Assembly: GCA_965220825.1 (NCBI GenBank)
Contig: OZ244839.1
Location: 992,001 to 1,056,000, forward strand
Origin: G965220825 sp965220825
GTDB lineage: Bacteria; Pseudomonadota; Alphaproteobacteria; UBA828
Reading direction: 5' to 3'
Length of the DNA: 64,000 nucleotides
Position numbers and translations under genes: made by a program. Positions 26,540 through 33,943 of the stretch are shown piece by piece. The stretch's first letter is position 1; each line of letters begins with the position of its first letter. The notes under the pieces were generated by a model. It did not search any database, was not told the DNA's origin, and was given only the letters and a program-made list of their open reading frames with translations.

Positions 26540-27364
26540 TCAGTACGGGTCGGCACCGCCATAGCGGAGCATATTGACCGGTTCCGTCGGCACTTGAGTC
26601 ATATAGCGAATAAACAGCATTACGAACAAGCGCCACGCATCCTTGACGGGAAAGGCTTGAACACTGCTGTGCATACAAGGCAAAAAGTCGATTGACTTGT
26701 CCACGATTGAGCCGTCAGAAGAATTCAACTTGCAGTTCAGCAATGCGTTTGGCTTTTCCGGGTGGTCAGGTACAGGCAGTGCGATAATGGTGTCGACGCG
26801 CCCGTCTATATCTAGAGATTCACGCGTCACGATCTCATCGAAAGATTTTTTAAGAACTCTTGCATCGACGCTTTCAACTGCGATGCAAAAGAAAATGGAC
26901 TGCCAATGTTTATAACTTTTCCCAAACAAGTTATAACTACGTTCAATTATCGCGTTAGACGTAGAATAATATGCGTCACGCTTCAGGTTTTTATAGCTAA
27001 TACACTTCTCAAAAATATCATTGATTTGTGCCGAATCCAATTTAGTCTTAATTTCCCCACAAGCGTATGTCGATTCAACAGGAAATATTTGGGCGCCCGC
27101 ACTACTGAAGATACGAGGCGTGTTAAGGCGATCAAAAAAAATCAGATCCATCTGTTTAGAAATATTTCCTTCTGAATCCATAACGAATCCGTTTGAAATC
27201 GCCACTTTCTCCGGCAATACTTGAAGCAAATGCTCAAAAAAAACTTGCTCTACTAGACTGCCTATTTCTCCACTATGCGGTACGGATTCTCGGATCTGAG
27301 TGATTGCAGCCATCAGTCTGGACTGCGCTGCCGACAAGACGCTACGGTATATTTCGGTTGACAT
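26540..27364 (-). CDS. DUF6602-like putative PD-(D/E)XK nuclease
   Basis: A 274-aa protein resembling the DUF6602 family: IGSLVEQVFFEHLLQVLPEKV, SNGFVMDSEGNISKQMDLIFFDR, then IFPVESTYACGEIKTKL. The order Asp ... Glu-x-Lys (MDLIFFD, GEIKTK) is the PD-(D/E)XK nuclease signature, so a restriction-type nuclease fold is likely. ATG 27364 is chosen since AAGGA lies 10 bases before it; a GTG at 27442 is in frame. It is AT-rich and lies between the HEPN-like gene and an IS630 element. Its target and partner are unknown. Confidence 0.65.
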   Translation of the reverse strand: MSTEIYRSVLSAAQSRLMAAITQIRESVPHSGEIGSLVEQVFFEHLLQVLPEKVAISNGFVMDSEGNISKQMDLIFFDRLNTPRIFSSAGAQIFPVESTYACGEIKTKLDSAQINDIFEKCISYKNLKRDAYYSTSNAIIERSYNLFGKSYKHWQSIFFCIAVESVDARVLKKSFDEIVTRESLDIDGRVDTIIALPVPDHPEKPNALLNCKLNSSDGSIVDKSIDFLPCMHSSVQAFPVKDAWRLFVMLFIRYMTQVPTEPVNMLRYGGADPY

Positions 27365-27710
27365 CGAAAGCGTTTTCCTTCCGAGTTTTTCTTTGAAACT
27401 GAGAGTCTCAGCCGGGTAGATGTTGTAAGAGTAACCCCTCACTCACTGCTGCTCGGTCGACGGTGGAGAGTTCACGCAGAGCACCATGGCGTGCGGCGGC
27501 GGGTTCACGTATATCCCGAGAATGTCACATGTCTTATCGGCGAAACAGACGTCAGCCGAGAGCTTGAAGGTCTCGGCGCAAAGCGGTTGAAGGGAAAAAG
27601 CTCACCGCGCTCCTCCGCCGTCAACTTTATCTCTACCGATGGACGCATCAACATGTCCTCCAGTAAGACGCTCTTCCTTTAACAATACGAAAATTGCGGT
27701 CAGGACACTA
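27365..27710. other. intergenic region left of the IS630 element
   Basis: About 346 bases between the DUF6602 gene and the left end of the insertion sequence. A 63-codon rightward frame (27491-27682) is open but has no recognisable motif or clear ribosome binding site, and I do not call it a gene. The upstream signals of the DUF6602 gene should lie in its left part. Confidence 0.5.
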
Positions 27711-27725
27711 GAGCGTGATCTTATC
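27711..27725 (+). repeat. IS630 left terminal inverted repeat
   Basis: Outer end of the element, directly after the TA target copy at 27709-27710. It pairs with 28749-28763 at 11 of 15 positions, including an identical first five bases GAGCG. Confidence 0.75.
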
Positions 27726-27800
27726 TGATTGAATCATTTGGGGATTCACATGGCTTGAGATTTGTGATTCAAGATTGCACCGGGACAAAGGAGGCCGGTG

Positions 27801-28750
27801 ATGATGTCGAAAGCCCTTTCCCTTGATCTTCGCATTCGGGTTCTGTCAGCGGTTTCGGAGGGTCTGAGCCATAGAGCGGCTGCGGCGCGGTTTGGGGTGA
27901 GCGCGGCGAGCGTGAGCCGGTGGCGCAGGCTGGTGCGTGAACAGGGTGACCCTCGCCCGAAAGCACTTGGCGGGGATCGCCGCTCGCGGCGTATCGAGGT
28001 GCAACGGGCGGTGATCCTGGGCCTTCTTGAAGAGAACCGGGACATGACGATCAAGGAGTTGCGCGCCGCTCTGGGCAGGCGCGGTTTGGTCTTCAGCTAT
28101 GGGGCGATCCAACGCTTTCTCGTGCGCCACGGCCTCACGCGAAAAAAAAGACCGGCCATGCGGCGGAACAAGCTCGCCCGGACGTTCTGAGCCGGCGGCA
28201 CGCCTGGCGTGACAGCCAGCCCGCTCTCGACCCCGACCGGCTGGTGTTCATCGACGAGACCTGGGCCAAGACCAACATGGCTCGCACCCACGGCTGGGCC
28301 CCGCGCGGCCAACGCCTGCGCATGGCCACGCCCCACGGACATTGGAACACCACCACCTTCGTCGCCGGGCTCACACAGCGCGGTATGATCGCCCCCTTCG
28401 TGCTCCCCGGCGCCATCGACCGCGATGCCTTCGAGACCTACCTCAAGCAGGTCCTCGTCCCCGAACTGCGGCCCGGCGATATCGTCGTCATGGACAACCT
28501 CTCAAGCCACAAGGGGCCCAAGGCCCGAAAGATCATTGAGGATGCCGGCGCGCAACTTCTCTTTCTGCCGCCCTACAGCCCTGACTTCAATCCCATCGAG
28601 CTCGCCTTCGCCAAGCTCAAGGCGCGGCTGCGAAAAGCCGCAGAGAGAACCGTCGACGGCCTCTGGGAGACCATCGGCCAAATCTCACAGACCTTCTCGC
28701 CGCAAGAATGCAAAAACTACTTCAACGCCGCTGGATACGGTGCAACGTGA
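27801..28750 (+). CDS. IS630 transposase, made by -1 frameshift of orfA and orfB
   Basis: The first frame gives an HTH region (SHRAAAARFGVSAASVSRWRRLVREQGD) and a second HTH (MTIKELRAALGRRGLVFSYGAIQRFL), and stops at 28190. The second frame gives the DDE catalytic domain: VFIDETWAKTNMART (first Asp), VVMDNLSSHKGPKAR (second Asp) and LPPYSPDFNPIELAFAKLK (Glu). The second frame is open upstream to the A8 run at 28142-28149, so a -1 shift there joins them without loss. ATG 27801 has AAAGGAGG six bases upstream. Typical length for the family when joined. Confidence 0.88.
28142..28149 (+). other. A8 slippery run for programmed -1 frameshifting
   Basis: Eight consecutive A residues where the two transposase frames overlap. 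Shifting by -1 here changes reading from RKKRPAM to KKTGHAA and continues into orfB. Ribosomal or transcriptional slippage is common at such runs in IS630 elements. Confidence 0.7.
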
Positions 28751-28763
28751 TCGGATTCCGCTC
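28749..28763 (-). repeat. IS630 right terminal inverted repeat
   Basis: Right outer end of the element, directly before the TA target copy at 28764-28765. It overlaps the last two bases of the transposase gene's stop codon. Confidence 0.75.
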
Positions 28764-28938
28764 TAGCTTCGCATATAAGATCACAAATTTGCTAAACTTT
28801 CCTCCTATGGTGGCATTCCTGGCGCCAAAAGTGGCGCTCGCCCGACCATTAGCTCGAATGCCGGCCCGGGGATCGTCACGGGCGATGCCTTCGGCGCCGC
28901 GTTGTACGACCATTACGAACGCCGGATGGAGAATCGCG

Positions 28939-29289
28939 ATGGCGGCCATGCCCATAAACCGGATTATGATCCACCCTGGCGTCCTGCTGCGCGAGCAGAT
29001 CGCAGGGCTGGGGCTTTCCGTTCACCGGGTCGCCCGGGATACCGGCCTCCCGGCGACTCGACTGCACGAGATCGCCCATGAGCGGCGCGGCATGTGCGCC
29101 GACATGGCGATCGCTCTCGGTGAATATTTCGGGCAGACGCCGGCGTTCTGGATGAATTCCCAGAAGGCCTTCGATCTGAGCGGAACGCTGGCGGAGAAAG
29201 GCCAAGCCATCCGCGCTCGGGTCCGCTACCGCGCGGGGGCCAGCCGTGGGCGCGGGAAATGGCGGTCTCGGCCCGGGTCTCGTCCATGA
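28939..29289 (+). CDS. higA: HigA-family antitoxin, apparently orphan
   Basis: A 116-aa antitoxin with an HTH: MIHPGVLLREQIAGLGLSVHRVARDTGLPATRLHEIAHERRG followed by LGEYFGQTPAFWMNSQKAFDL, the HigA/VapI signature. It would bind a HigB RNase and its own promoter. GGAGA lies about 8 bases before the ATG at 28939. No higB is seen upstream; the 173 bases to the IS element hold no toxin. The C-terminal 25 residues are unusually basic (GRGKWRSRPGSRP) and may be a random tail. Confidence 0.82.
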   Translation: MAAMPINRIMIHPGVLLREQIAGLGLSVHRVARDTGLPATRLHEIAHERRGMCADMAIALGEYFGQTPAFWMNSQKAFDLSGTLAEKGQAIRARVRYRAGASRGRGKWRSRPGSRP

Positions 29290-29323
29290 AAACCAGCCCA
29301 TCAGAGCGAGGCCGGGCCGGCAG

Positions 29324-29539
29324 TCACGCAAGCATTAGCCGCTCGCCCTTCGGCTCCGGGACCGGCCGCCCCAACGCCCGCGCGGTATCGATCCACAGGC
29401 CCACCGCTTCGTTGATGCTCTGCAAGGCACCTCCCTGGCTGTCACCATGCGCCATGCACCCCGGAAGCTGCGGCACTTCAGCAATAAACGCCTGATCCTC
29501 GTTGCTCCAGTAGAGGATAATCTCGTACTTGTGCGTCAT
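29324..29539 (-). CDS. HicB-family antitoxin-like small protein
   Basis: A 71-aa UPF0150/HicB domain: YEIILYWSNEDQAFIAEVPQLPGC, GDSQGGALQSINEAVGLWIDTARALG and terminal PVPEPKGERLML. It has no C-terminal DNA-binding domain, and no hicA is seen on either side. ATG 29539 starts 16 bases after the PIN toxin gene; an in-frame ATG at 29581 would overlap it. As the last gene of the leftward operon it could be the antitoxin partner of that PIN protein, which is inference. Confidence 0.82.
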   Translation of the reverse strand: MTHKYEIILYWSNEDQAFIAEVPQLPGCMAHGDSQGGALQSINEAVGLWIDTARALGRPVPEPKGERLMLA

Positions 29540-29555
29540 GCGGAGCGTTTCCCCG

Positions 29556-29981
29556 TTATCCGCCATTATTGTTTGGAACAATTTCAGTAATTACCTGCAA
29601 ACCTGATATGCCATGAAAATCCCGGGCGTTATGTGTGATCAAGGGAATTTCATGTCGCACAGCACACGCCGCTATCCAAGCGTCGTTGAGTGAAATGGAC
29701 CTGCCGCCCCGCTTTCGTTCCGCTACCAGACGGCCATAGCAGAGAGCCATATTGTTATCGTATGGAATCGCAACGAATTGACGGAGAGTCGTTTCAAGTT
29801 TCCTCCGTCTCTTATCACCCCACTTCGCCTTCTCGGCACCGAAATAAAGTTCGCCAACCGTGATGAAGGAGATCGCTAGAAGACGATTCTCTACGTGGGG
29901 AAAATAAACCCGTGCTTCTCGGCCTCCGCGCATCAAATATGACACAATATTCGTGTCAAGCAGAACCCTGACTGGTGTCAT
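29556..29981 (-). CDS. PIN-domain toxin (VapC-like)
   Basis: A 141-aa PIN ribonuclease. The four acidic residues are present: Asp in VRVLLDTNIVSYLM, Glu in ITVGELYFGAEKA, Asp in SLNDAWIAACAVRH and Asp in THNARDFHGI. The family cleaves tRNA or other RNA and is normally neutralised by a small VapB-type protein. No VapB-like gene is present; the upstream gene encodes a 331-aa protein and overlaps by 4 bases (ATGA). Confidence 0.9.
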   Translation of the reverse strand: MTPVRVLLDTNIVSYLMRGGREARVYFPHVENRLLAISFITVGELYFGAEKAKWGDKRRRKLETTLRQFVAIPYDNNMALCYGRLVAERKRGGRSISLNDAWIAACAVRHEIPLITHNARDFHGISGLQVITEIVPNNNGG

Positions 29982-30973
29982 GAGCGACTGCCGGAACCGA
30001 CACGGGTGTTCCGCAACTCGATAATCGTCTCTTCGAACCCGTCATTCTCATCACCGGGCCATGTTCCGAATAGATTTTGGGCTGTCTTCAACGGCTTAAC
30101 ATTCTGATAATCAGCCAGTTCATCCAAGGTCGGGGCCGCCCAAAAAGACGTGCCAACTGCTGTTCCCTTGGGTAACAAGTCGATACCCTCTTGTGTGTTG
30201 TCGTCCAAAGTTTCGATATCATGGATTCTGATGCTGGTGATCTTGCCAGCCGATGGATCTTCAGTTGCCTCGCCGACCACACGAACATATCCAAGAATAT
30301 TCTCAAGAATCTCGTCCCTGTGGGCATCGTCGAATTGGCAGAGGATAGGCTCTCCGGTGGAGGGATGAATGCGGCAGCGGGTGCCCTGTTCTTTGAAATC
30401 GGCCATAAGCAACCGCCCTTCAACCGTGCGAACATTTACTTTCGGCCCCTGGATTCGCGCACGGATCCGGGCAAGCCCGTTCGGTGTCAAGGATGCCTCG
30501 GTGCCATTGTTCCGGCTTCCCAGACTAAACGACACCCTGTTGATCCCTTGCCCGAGCACGGCTCCGGCATCTCGCCACGCCATCAGAACGCCGGCGTCGT
30601 AGCCCGCCGGCAGTGGGCCGTTACTGCCATCTGCTTGAACCGCCATCAAGCCGTCAATTGCCTTTTGCAGGACTTCTTCGCCTGCATCCATGTCGGGAAA
30701 CTGCGGATCCAGCTTGCTGCGCTCAAAGCTAAGAACCGCCGCCCGGCTTCCGGGCTCTAGCGACACCATCTCAAGATTCACGTCGTCCTCGACACTTCTC
30801 GGCGGTCTTCCCCTGCGCCGGCTCTCAGCCTCACCCCGAAGGACGCGATCGACACGCTGGAATGCCTTGTTCATGCCAGACAGAAAGCGAATCAGCTGGG
30901 GCACCGGAATCGTTCCCGGTCCCACGGCATCACCATCAAAGCGAATTCTCAACAGAGGGGCTTGCTGTTTCAT
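29978..30973 (-). CDS. hypothetical protein coupled to a PIN toxin
   Basis: A 331-aa soluble protein that I do not recognise. It starts MKQQAPLLRIRFDGDAVGPG with GTIPVPQLIRFLSGMNKAFQRVDRVL, has a mid-region TVEGRLLMADFKEQGTRCRI and ISSIRIHDIETLD-like beta-rich stretches near the end. There is no signal peptide, membrane segment or nuclease motif. Its stop overlaps the start of the PIN gene, so the two are made together; it may be an unusual antitoxin, a regulator or the true effector. ATG 30973 is the first good start. Confidence 0.7.
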   Translation of the reverse strand: MKQQAPLLRIRFDGDAVGPGTIPVPQLIRFLSGMNKAFQRVDRVLRGEAESRRRGRPPRSVEDDVNLEMVSLEPGSRAAVLSFERSKLDPQFPDMDAGEEVLQKAIDGLMAVQADGSNGPLPAGYDAGVLMAWRDAGAVLGQGINRVSFSLGSRNNGTEASLTPNGLARIRARIQGPKVNVRTVEGRLLMADFKEQGTRCRIHPSTGEPILCQFDDAHRDEILENILGYVRVVGEATEDPSAGKITSIRIHDIETLDDNTQEGIDLLPKGTAVGTSFWAAPTLDELADYQNVKPLKTAQNLFGTWPGDENDGFEETIIELRNTRVGSGSRS

Positions 30974-31025
30974 GGACCGGTCTCCTTCGCAGGCCTTGCC
31001 TTGGTACCCACCCGATCCGCAGCGC

Positions 31026-31280
31026 TCATAGGCTACGCATGTTGCCGAGACCCCACTGCTTGTGGGTCTCGGCAAGATTGGTCTTCGCGACATCGTCGAC
31101 GAAGGCGCCGTACCGGAAAAGGACAATAGCCTCGCCGCCAAGCGCGTTCGCATCATGCCAGCCGGCGATACCCGTTGCCAGGGGCAACACGTCCTCCCGG
31201 GCGAGCGCTTCGGCAAGGCTCGCGATCAGCCTACCGTCGCCGACCGGATACAGGCACTTCCCGGCGATGATCTTCGTCAC
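31026..31280 (-). CDS. small hypothetical protein
   Basis: About 84 aa from GTG 31280 (VTKIIAGKCLYPVGDGRLI) ending LAETHKQWGLGNMRSL. The sequence looks protein-like (balanced composition, alternating hydrophobic pattern) but matches nothing I know. It lies 52 bases before the 331-aa gene and 56 bases after the MTHFR gene on the same strand. It may be real or the remains of a longer gene. Confidence 0.4.
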   Translation of the reverse strand: MTKIIAGKCLYPVGDGRLIASLAEALAREDVLPLATGIAGWHDANALGGEAIVLFRYGAFVDDVAKTNLAETHKQWGLGNMRSL

Positions 31281-31336
31281 GATGGGCAACACAGAGGTCG
31301 AACCTGGGCCATCTCCCGAAACGCCCGACAGGCCAC

Positions 31337-32317
31337 CTACCCCACCACCCGCCCCTCCATCACCCCCGATTCCCTTATCGCCACGGGAATCGACGAAAGG
31401 CCCACCGGGGCCATCAGGTGAACGCCGGAAACGCCCGGCACCTCGGCCAGTGCGCGGATGAGTTCGGCGCAGATCGCGATGCCCTCCGCCTTTTCGTCCG
31501 ATGCGCGGTCGAGGCGTTCGATGATCGCATCGGGGATCTGCACGCCCCACAGATTGTCGCGCATCCAGCGGGCCGACCGGGCGGAGGCGAGCGGGCCCAT
31601 ACCGATCAGCAGGAACACCCGGTCGGTCAAGCCCGCCGCCTCCAGCGCGGCGGCATAGCGGCGGACGATATCGATATCCCAGCAGAGCTGGGTCTGCACG
31701 AAGCCCGCGCCTGCCTCCACCTTGCGCGCGAGCGCGGTGGGGCGCCAGTCGGGCGCCGGGTCGATGGGTGTGTCGGCGGCGCCGATAAAGAGCCGCGGCG
31801 GCGTGCCGATCGCCCGCCCCGAGGCCAGCGCCTCGCCCGCGCGCATCCTGGCCGCGGTCTGGATCAGGTCGCGGCTATCCATGTCGAAGACCGGCTTGGG
31901 CGGCGGAATCTCGTTCGTATCCGGGTCGTCGCCGCGCAGGACGAGCACATTGCGAACGCCGACGGCCGATGCGCCCAGGAGATCCGCCTGCAGCGCGATG
32001 CGGTTGCGGTCGCGGCAAGTGAACTGGAGGATCGGCTCCACCCCCTCGCGGACCAAGAGCGCCGCGGCGGCGAGCGCCGCCATGTGGACGATGCCCCGCG
32101 GCCCGTCGGTCACGTTGAGCGCGTCCACCAACCCGCGGAAGGGCTCCACCAGCGCAACCAGCTCGTCGGGTGCGCCGGAGGCCGGCGGGACGATTTCGGC
32201 GGTGACGGCGAAGTCGCCGTTCAACAGGGTTCGCGCGAAGCCCGATTCCGCCGCCGTCTCGGGGGAGAGCAGCACAGCCTCAGTCCCTCCGGCGGGAGAC
32301 GACGTAGGATTCGTCAT
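31337..32317 (-). CDS. methylenetetrahydrofolate reductase family protein
   Basis: A 326-aa MTHFR-like TIM barrel: VTAEIVPPASGAPDELVALVEPF, ALNVTDGPRG, EPILQFTCRDRNRIALQADLLGA, NVLVLRGDDPDTNEIPPPKPVFDMDS, GAGFVQTQLCWDID and GVHLMAPVG. It would reduce 5,10-methylene- to 5-methyl-tetrahydrofolate. It differs from canonical MetF and belongs to the form paired with a methyltransferase-like gene. ATG 32317 overlaps the upstream gene by 38 bases; GTG 32275, with GAGG six bases upstream, is an alternative. Confidence 0.87.
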   Translation of the reverse strand: MTNPTSSPAGGTEAVLLSPETAAESGFARTLLNGDFAVTAEIVPPASGAPDELVALVEPFRGLVDALNVTDGPRGIVHMAALAAAALLVREGVEPILQFTCRDRNRIALQADLLGASAVGVRNVLVLRGDDPDTNEIPPPKPVFDMDSRDLIQTAARMRAGEALASGRAIGTPPRLFIGAADTPIDPAPDWRPTALARKVEAGAGFVQTQLCWDIDIVRRYAAALEAAGLTDRVFLLIGMGPLASARSARWMRDNLWGVQIPDAIIERLDRASDEKAEGIAICAELIRALAEVPGVSGVHLMAPVGLSSIPVAIRESGVMEGRVVG

Positions 32318-33653
32318 AGAACCAGAGCCCGCCGCGGCGGCCGAGCACGTTGCGGGTCGCGTCCAGATAGCGGCCCTCGCCGATCACGTCCTCCAGCCGC
32401 TCGTCCTCGATCTGGGCGACATAGATCGCGGCGTTCCAGGCGGCAAAGAGGGTGGAAGTGCCGATGCTGCGCCCGCTCACCTCGGTCGGCAGGGTGTGCA
32501 TGTCGTAGCGGAAGATCGAGCGCTTGTCCGCATAGGCGTTGAAATTGAGGTCGCGGCCATAGCGGCCGAGCTCGTCCTTGAGCGCCTTCAGCACATCGTG
32601 CCGGTTGGTGGTGAAGGGGTTCTCGCCCGGCCATACCTCGCGAACGATCTCGAGCCCCGGATCGCCGCCGCGCGAATGGATGCCGAGAAGCCGCCCGCCG
32701 GGCGCGAGGCTGCGGGCGAGCGGGGCCAGGACCTTCTGCGCCTTGAACGAAATCGGCATGCGCGCGCGGTAGGGCTGGGAGGCGATCACCAGGTCGTAAT
32801 CCGCCTTCACCGCGCCGGGCCGCGGGATCACCTGGTCGAGCAAAAACTTGTGGTCCGCGCGATAGACCACCAGCACCGACGGGCGGACATAGAGCGGGTT
32901 GCCCGTCTTCTCCGAGGGGCGGACCTGCCAGGTCTCGGCGAGCCTGGGCTGGAGGTCCGTGATCTGTTCGTGGAACGCATGCGAGGAATCGCCCTCAAGC
33001 GCCACTTCGATCCAGTTGAGCGCGGCCGCCGCCTCCATGGAGCGCGGCATCAGCCAGGGCGCCTCGGTGTAGTAGAGGTTGGTCAGCACCAGCACGGTCG
33101 CCGGATGCTCGTAGAACCGGTCGGGCATCCGCTCCAGCCCAAGGCGCACATCCTCCAGGCTGATCTCCTTGCCGACGATATAGAAGGGCAGCGTGCGGAA
33201 GCGCCGGTGCATCTGGCGCATCACGCCGGTGAGCACCGTGCCGTCCCCCATGCCGGCGTCGAAAACCCGGAGCGCCGGCGGCTGGGGGTGGATATGGGCG
33301 AGCTCCAGGCCGGCGCGCTCGGCCACCACCCACTTCTCGGCGCAGGTGTTCACGAAGGCGAGATATTTCTGGCGGTTGTCGTAGAAGCGGAAGGCGGTCT
33401 TGGAGCCCGTGTGGGCGCCGTCCTGGGGCGCGGGCTCCTCCGGCTCCGCCTCGCCGGCGGTGGGCGCATTGCCGTTTTCCTCGAGGAAGCGGCGCACACG
33501 CTCCACGGTGGCGGTGGTCACGTTCTTGCCCGCGCGGATCCGGCCGACGAACTTGCCGTCATTGACGGCGATCCGCCCGAATGTCGATTCGGCGATGCCG
33601 GCCTCCCGGCAATAGCGCTCGATCTCGCCGACAAGACTGCCCCGGATATCCAC
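32280..33653 (-). CDS. HTH-containing SAM methyltransferase-like protein paired with MTHFR
   Basis: About 457 aa from GTG 33653. Residues 1-60 look like a DNA-binding HTH (EIERYCREAGIAESTFGRIA, VGRIRAGKNVTTATVERVRRFLEE). The rest is methyltransferase-like, with glycine motif LRVFDAGMGDGTVLTGVMRQM and YDLVIASQPYRARMPISFKAQKVLAPLARSLAPGGRLLGIHSRGGD. The gene runs into the MTHFR gene with overlap, a conserved alphaproteobacterial pairing. It may be an enzyme with a regulatory head; the two perfect palindromes upstream of it are plausible autoregulatory sites. Confidence 0.75.
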   Translation of the reverse strand: MDIRGSLVGEIERYCREAGIAESTFGRIAVNDGKFVGRIRAGKNVTTATVERVRRFLEENGNAPTAGEAEPEEPAPQDGAHTGSKTAFRFYDNRQKYLAFVNTCAEKWVVAERAGLELAHIHPQPPALRVFDAGMGDGTVLTGVMRQMHRRFRTLPFYIVGKEISLEDVRLGLERMPDRFYEHPATVLVLTNLYYTEAPWLMPRSMEAAAALNWIEVALEGDSSHAFHEQITDLQPRLAETWQVRPSEKTGNPLYVRPSVLVVYRADHKFLLDQVIPRPGAVKADYDLVIASQPYRARMPISFKAQKVLAPLARSLAPGGRLLGIHSRGGDPGLEIVREVWPGENPFTTNRHDVLKALKDELGRYGRDLNFNAYADKRSIFRYDMHTLPTEVSGRSIGTSTLFAAWNAAIYVAQIEDERLEDVIGEGRYLDATRNVLGRRGGLWFYDESYVVSRRRD

Positions 33654-33747
33654 CGCGGGACCTCCCGCCCGGTTGCGACGACCCTCGCTAGCGCGCCGCC
33701 GGCGGCCTGTCAAACGAAACTTCCCATTCCGCTGCCTCTTCCAAAAT

Positions 33748-33761
33748 TGGGAAATTTCCCA
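33748..33761 (+). promoter_or_regulatory. perfect 14-bp palindrome, putative operator 1
   Basis: TGGGAAATTTCCCA is its own reverse complement. It lies about 95 bases upstream of the GTG of the HTH-methyltransferase gene and 180 bases before the divergent acyl-CoA dehydrogenase. A half-site TGGGAAATA follows at about 33780. Confidence 0.65.
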
Positions 33762-33802
33762 CAATCGGTGGGTTTCGTGTGGGAAATACTTGGGTTTCGA
33801 TA

Positions 33803-33816
33803 TGGGATTAATCCCA
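33803..33816 (+). promoter_or_regulatory. perfect 14-bp palindrome, putative operator 2
   Basis: TGGGATTAATCCCA, self-complementary and with the same TGGGA/TCCCA arms as the first site, whose start is 55 bases to the left. The stretch 33745-33825 also has further TCCCAC/GTGGG half-sites. The AT-rich centres stand out from the GC-rich surroundings. Confidence 0.65.
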
Positions 33817-33943
33817 CAATGGGCCGTGCCGAAGGGCGGAAGCGACCGCTCGTGGGCCGGTGCCCCGGCAACCCGCCAAAGCGGGAAAGCCGCAACCTGC
33901 CTGCAATATCCGGTGCGGGCCCGCACCGCGTCCGAAACCGGGT

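Larger units (their letters stand above)
27711..28763 (+). mobile_element. IS630-family insertion sequence, complete
   Basis: A 1053-base element. Left end GAGCGTGATCTTATC (27711-27725) and the inverted right end (28749-28763, reading GAGCGGAATCCGATC on the reverse strand) match at 11 of 15 positions. The element is flanked by TA on both sides (27709-27710 and 28764-28765), the target duplicated by IS630/Tc1 elements. It encodes one transposase in two overlapping frames. Ends and DDE residues are intact, so it may be active. Confidence 0.88.

Noticed and set aside
27491..27682. A 63-codon frame upstream of the IS element
   Set aside because: No motif, no convincing ribosome site and no conservation clue.
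28790..28960. A protein-like reading overlapping the HigA leader (contains GIVTGDAFGAALYDHYERR)
   Set aside because: It has no start codon, and resemblance to a methyltransferase N-terminus is too weak to call even a relic.
30974..31216. Upstream extension of the 331-aa protein
   Set aside because: The in-frame extension is low-complexity and Arg/Ser-rich, and ATG 30973 fits a natural N-terminus.
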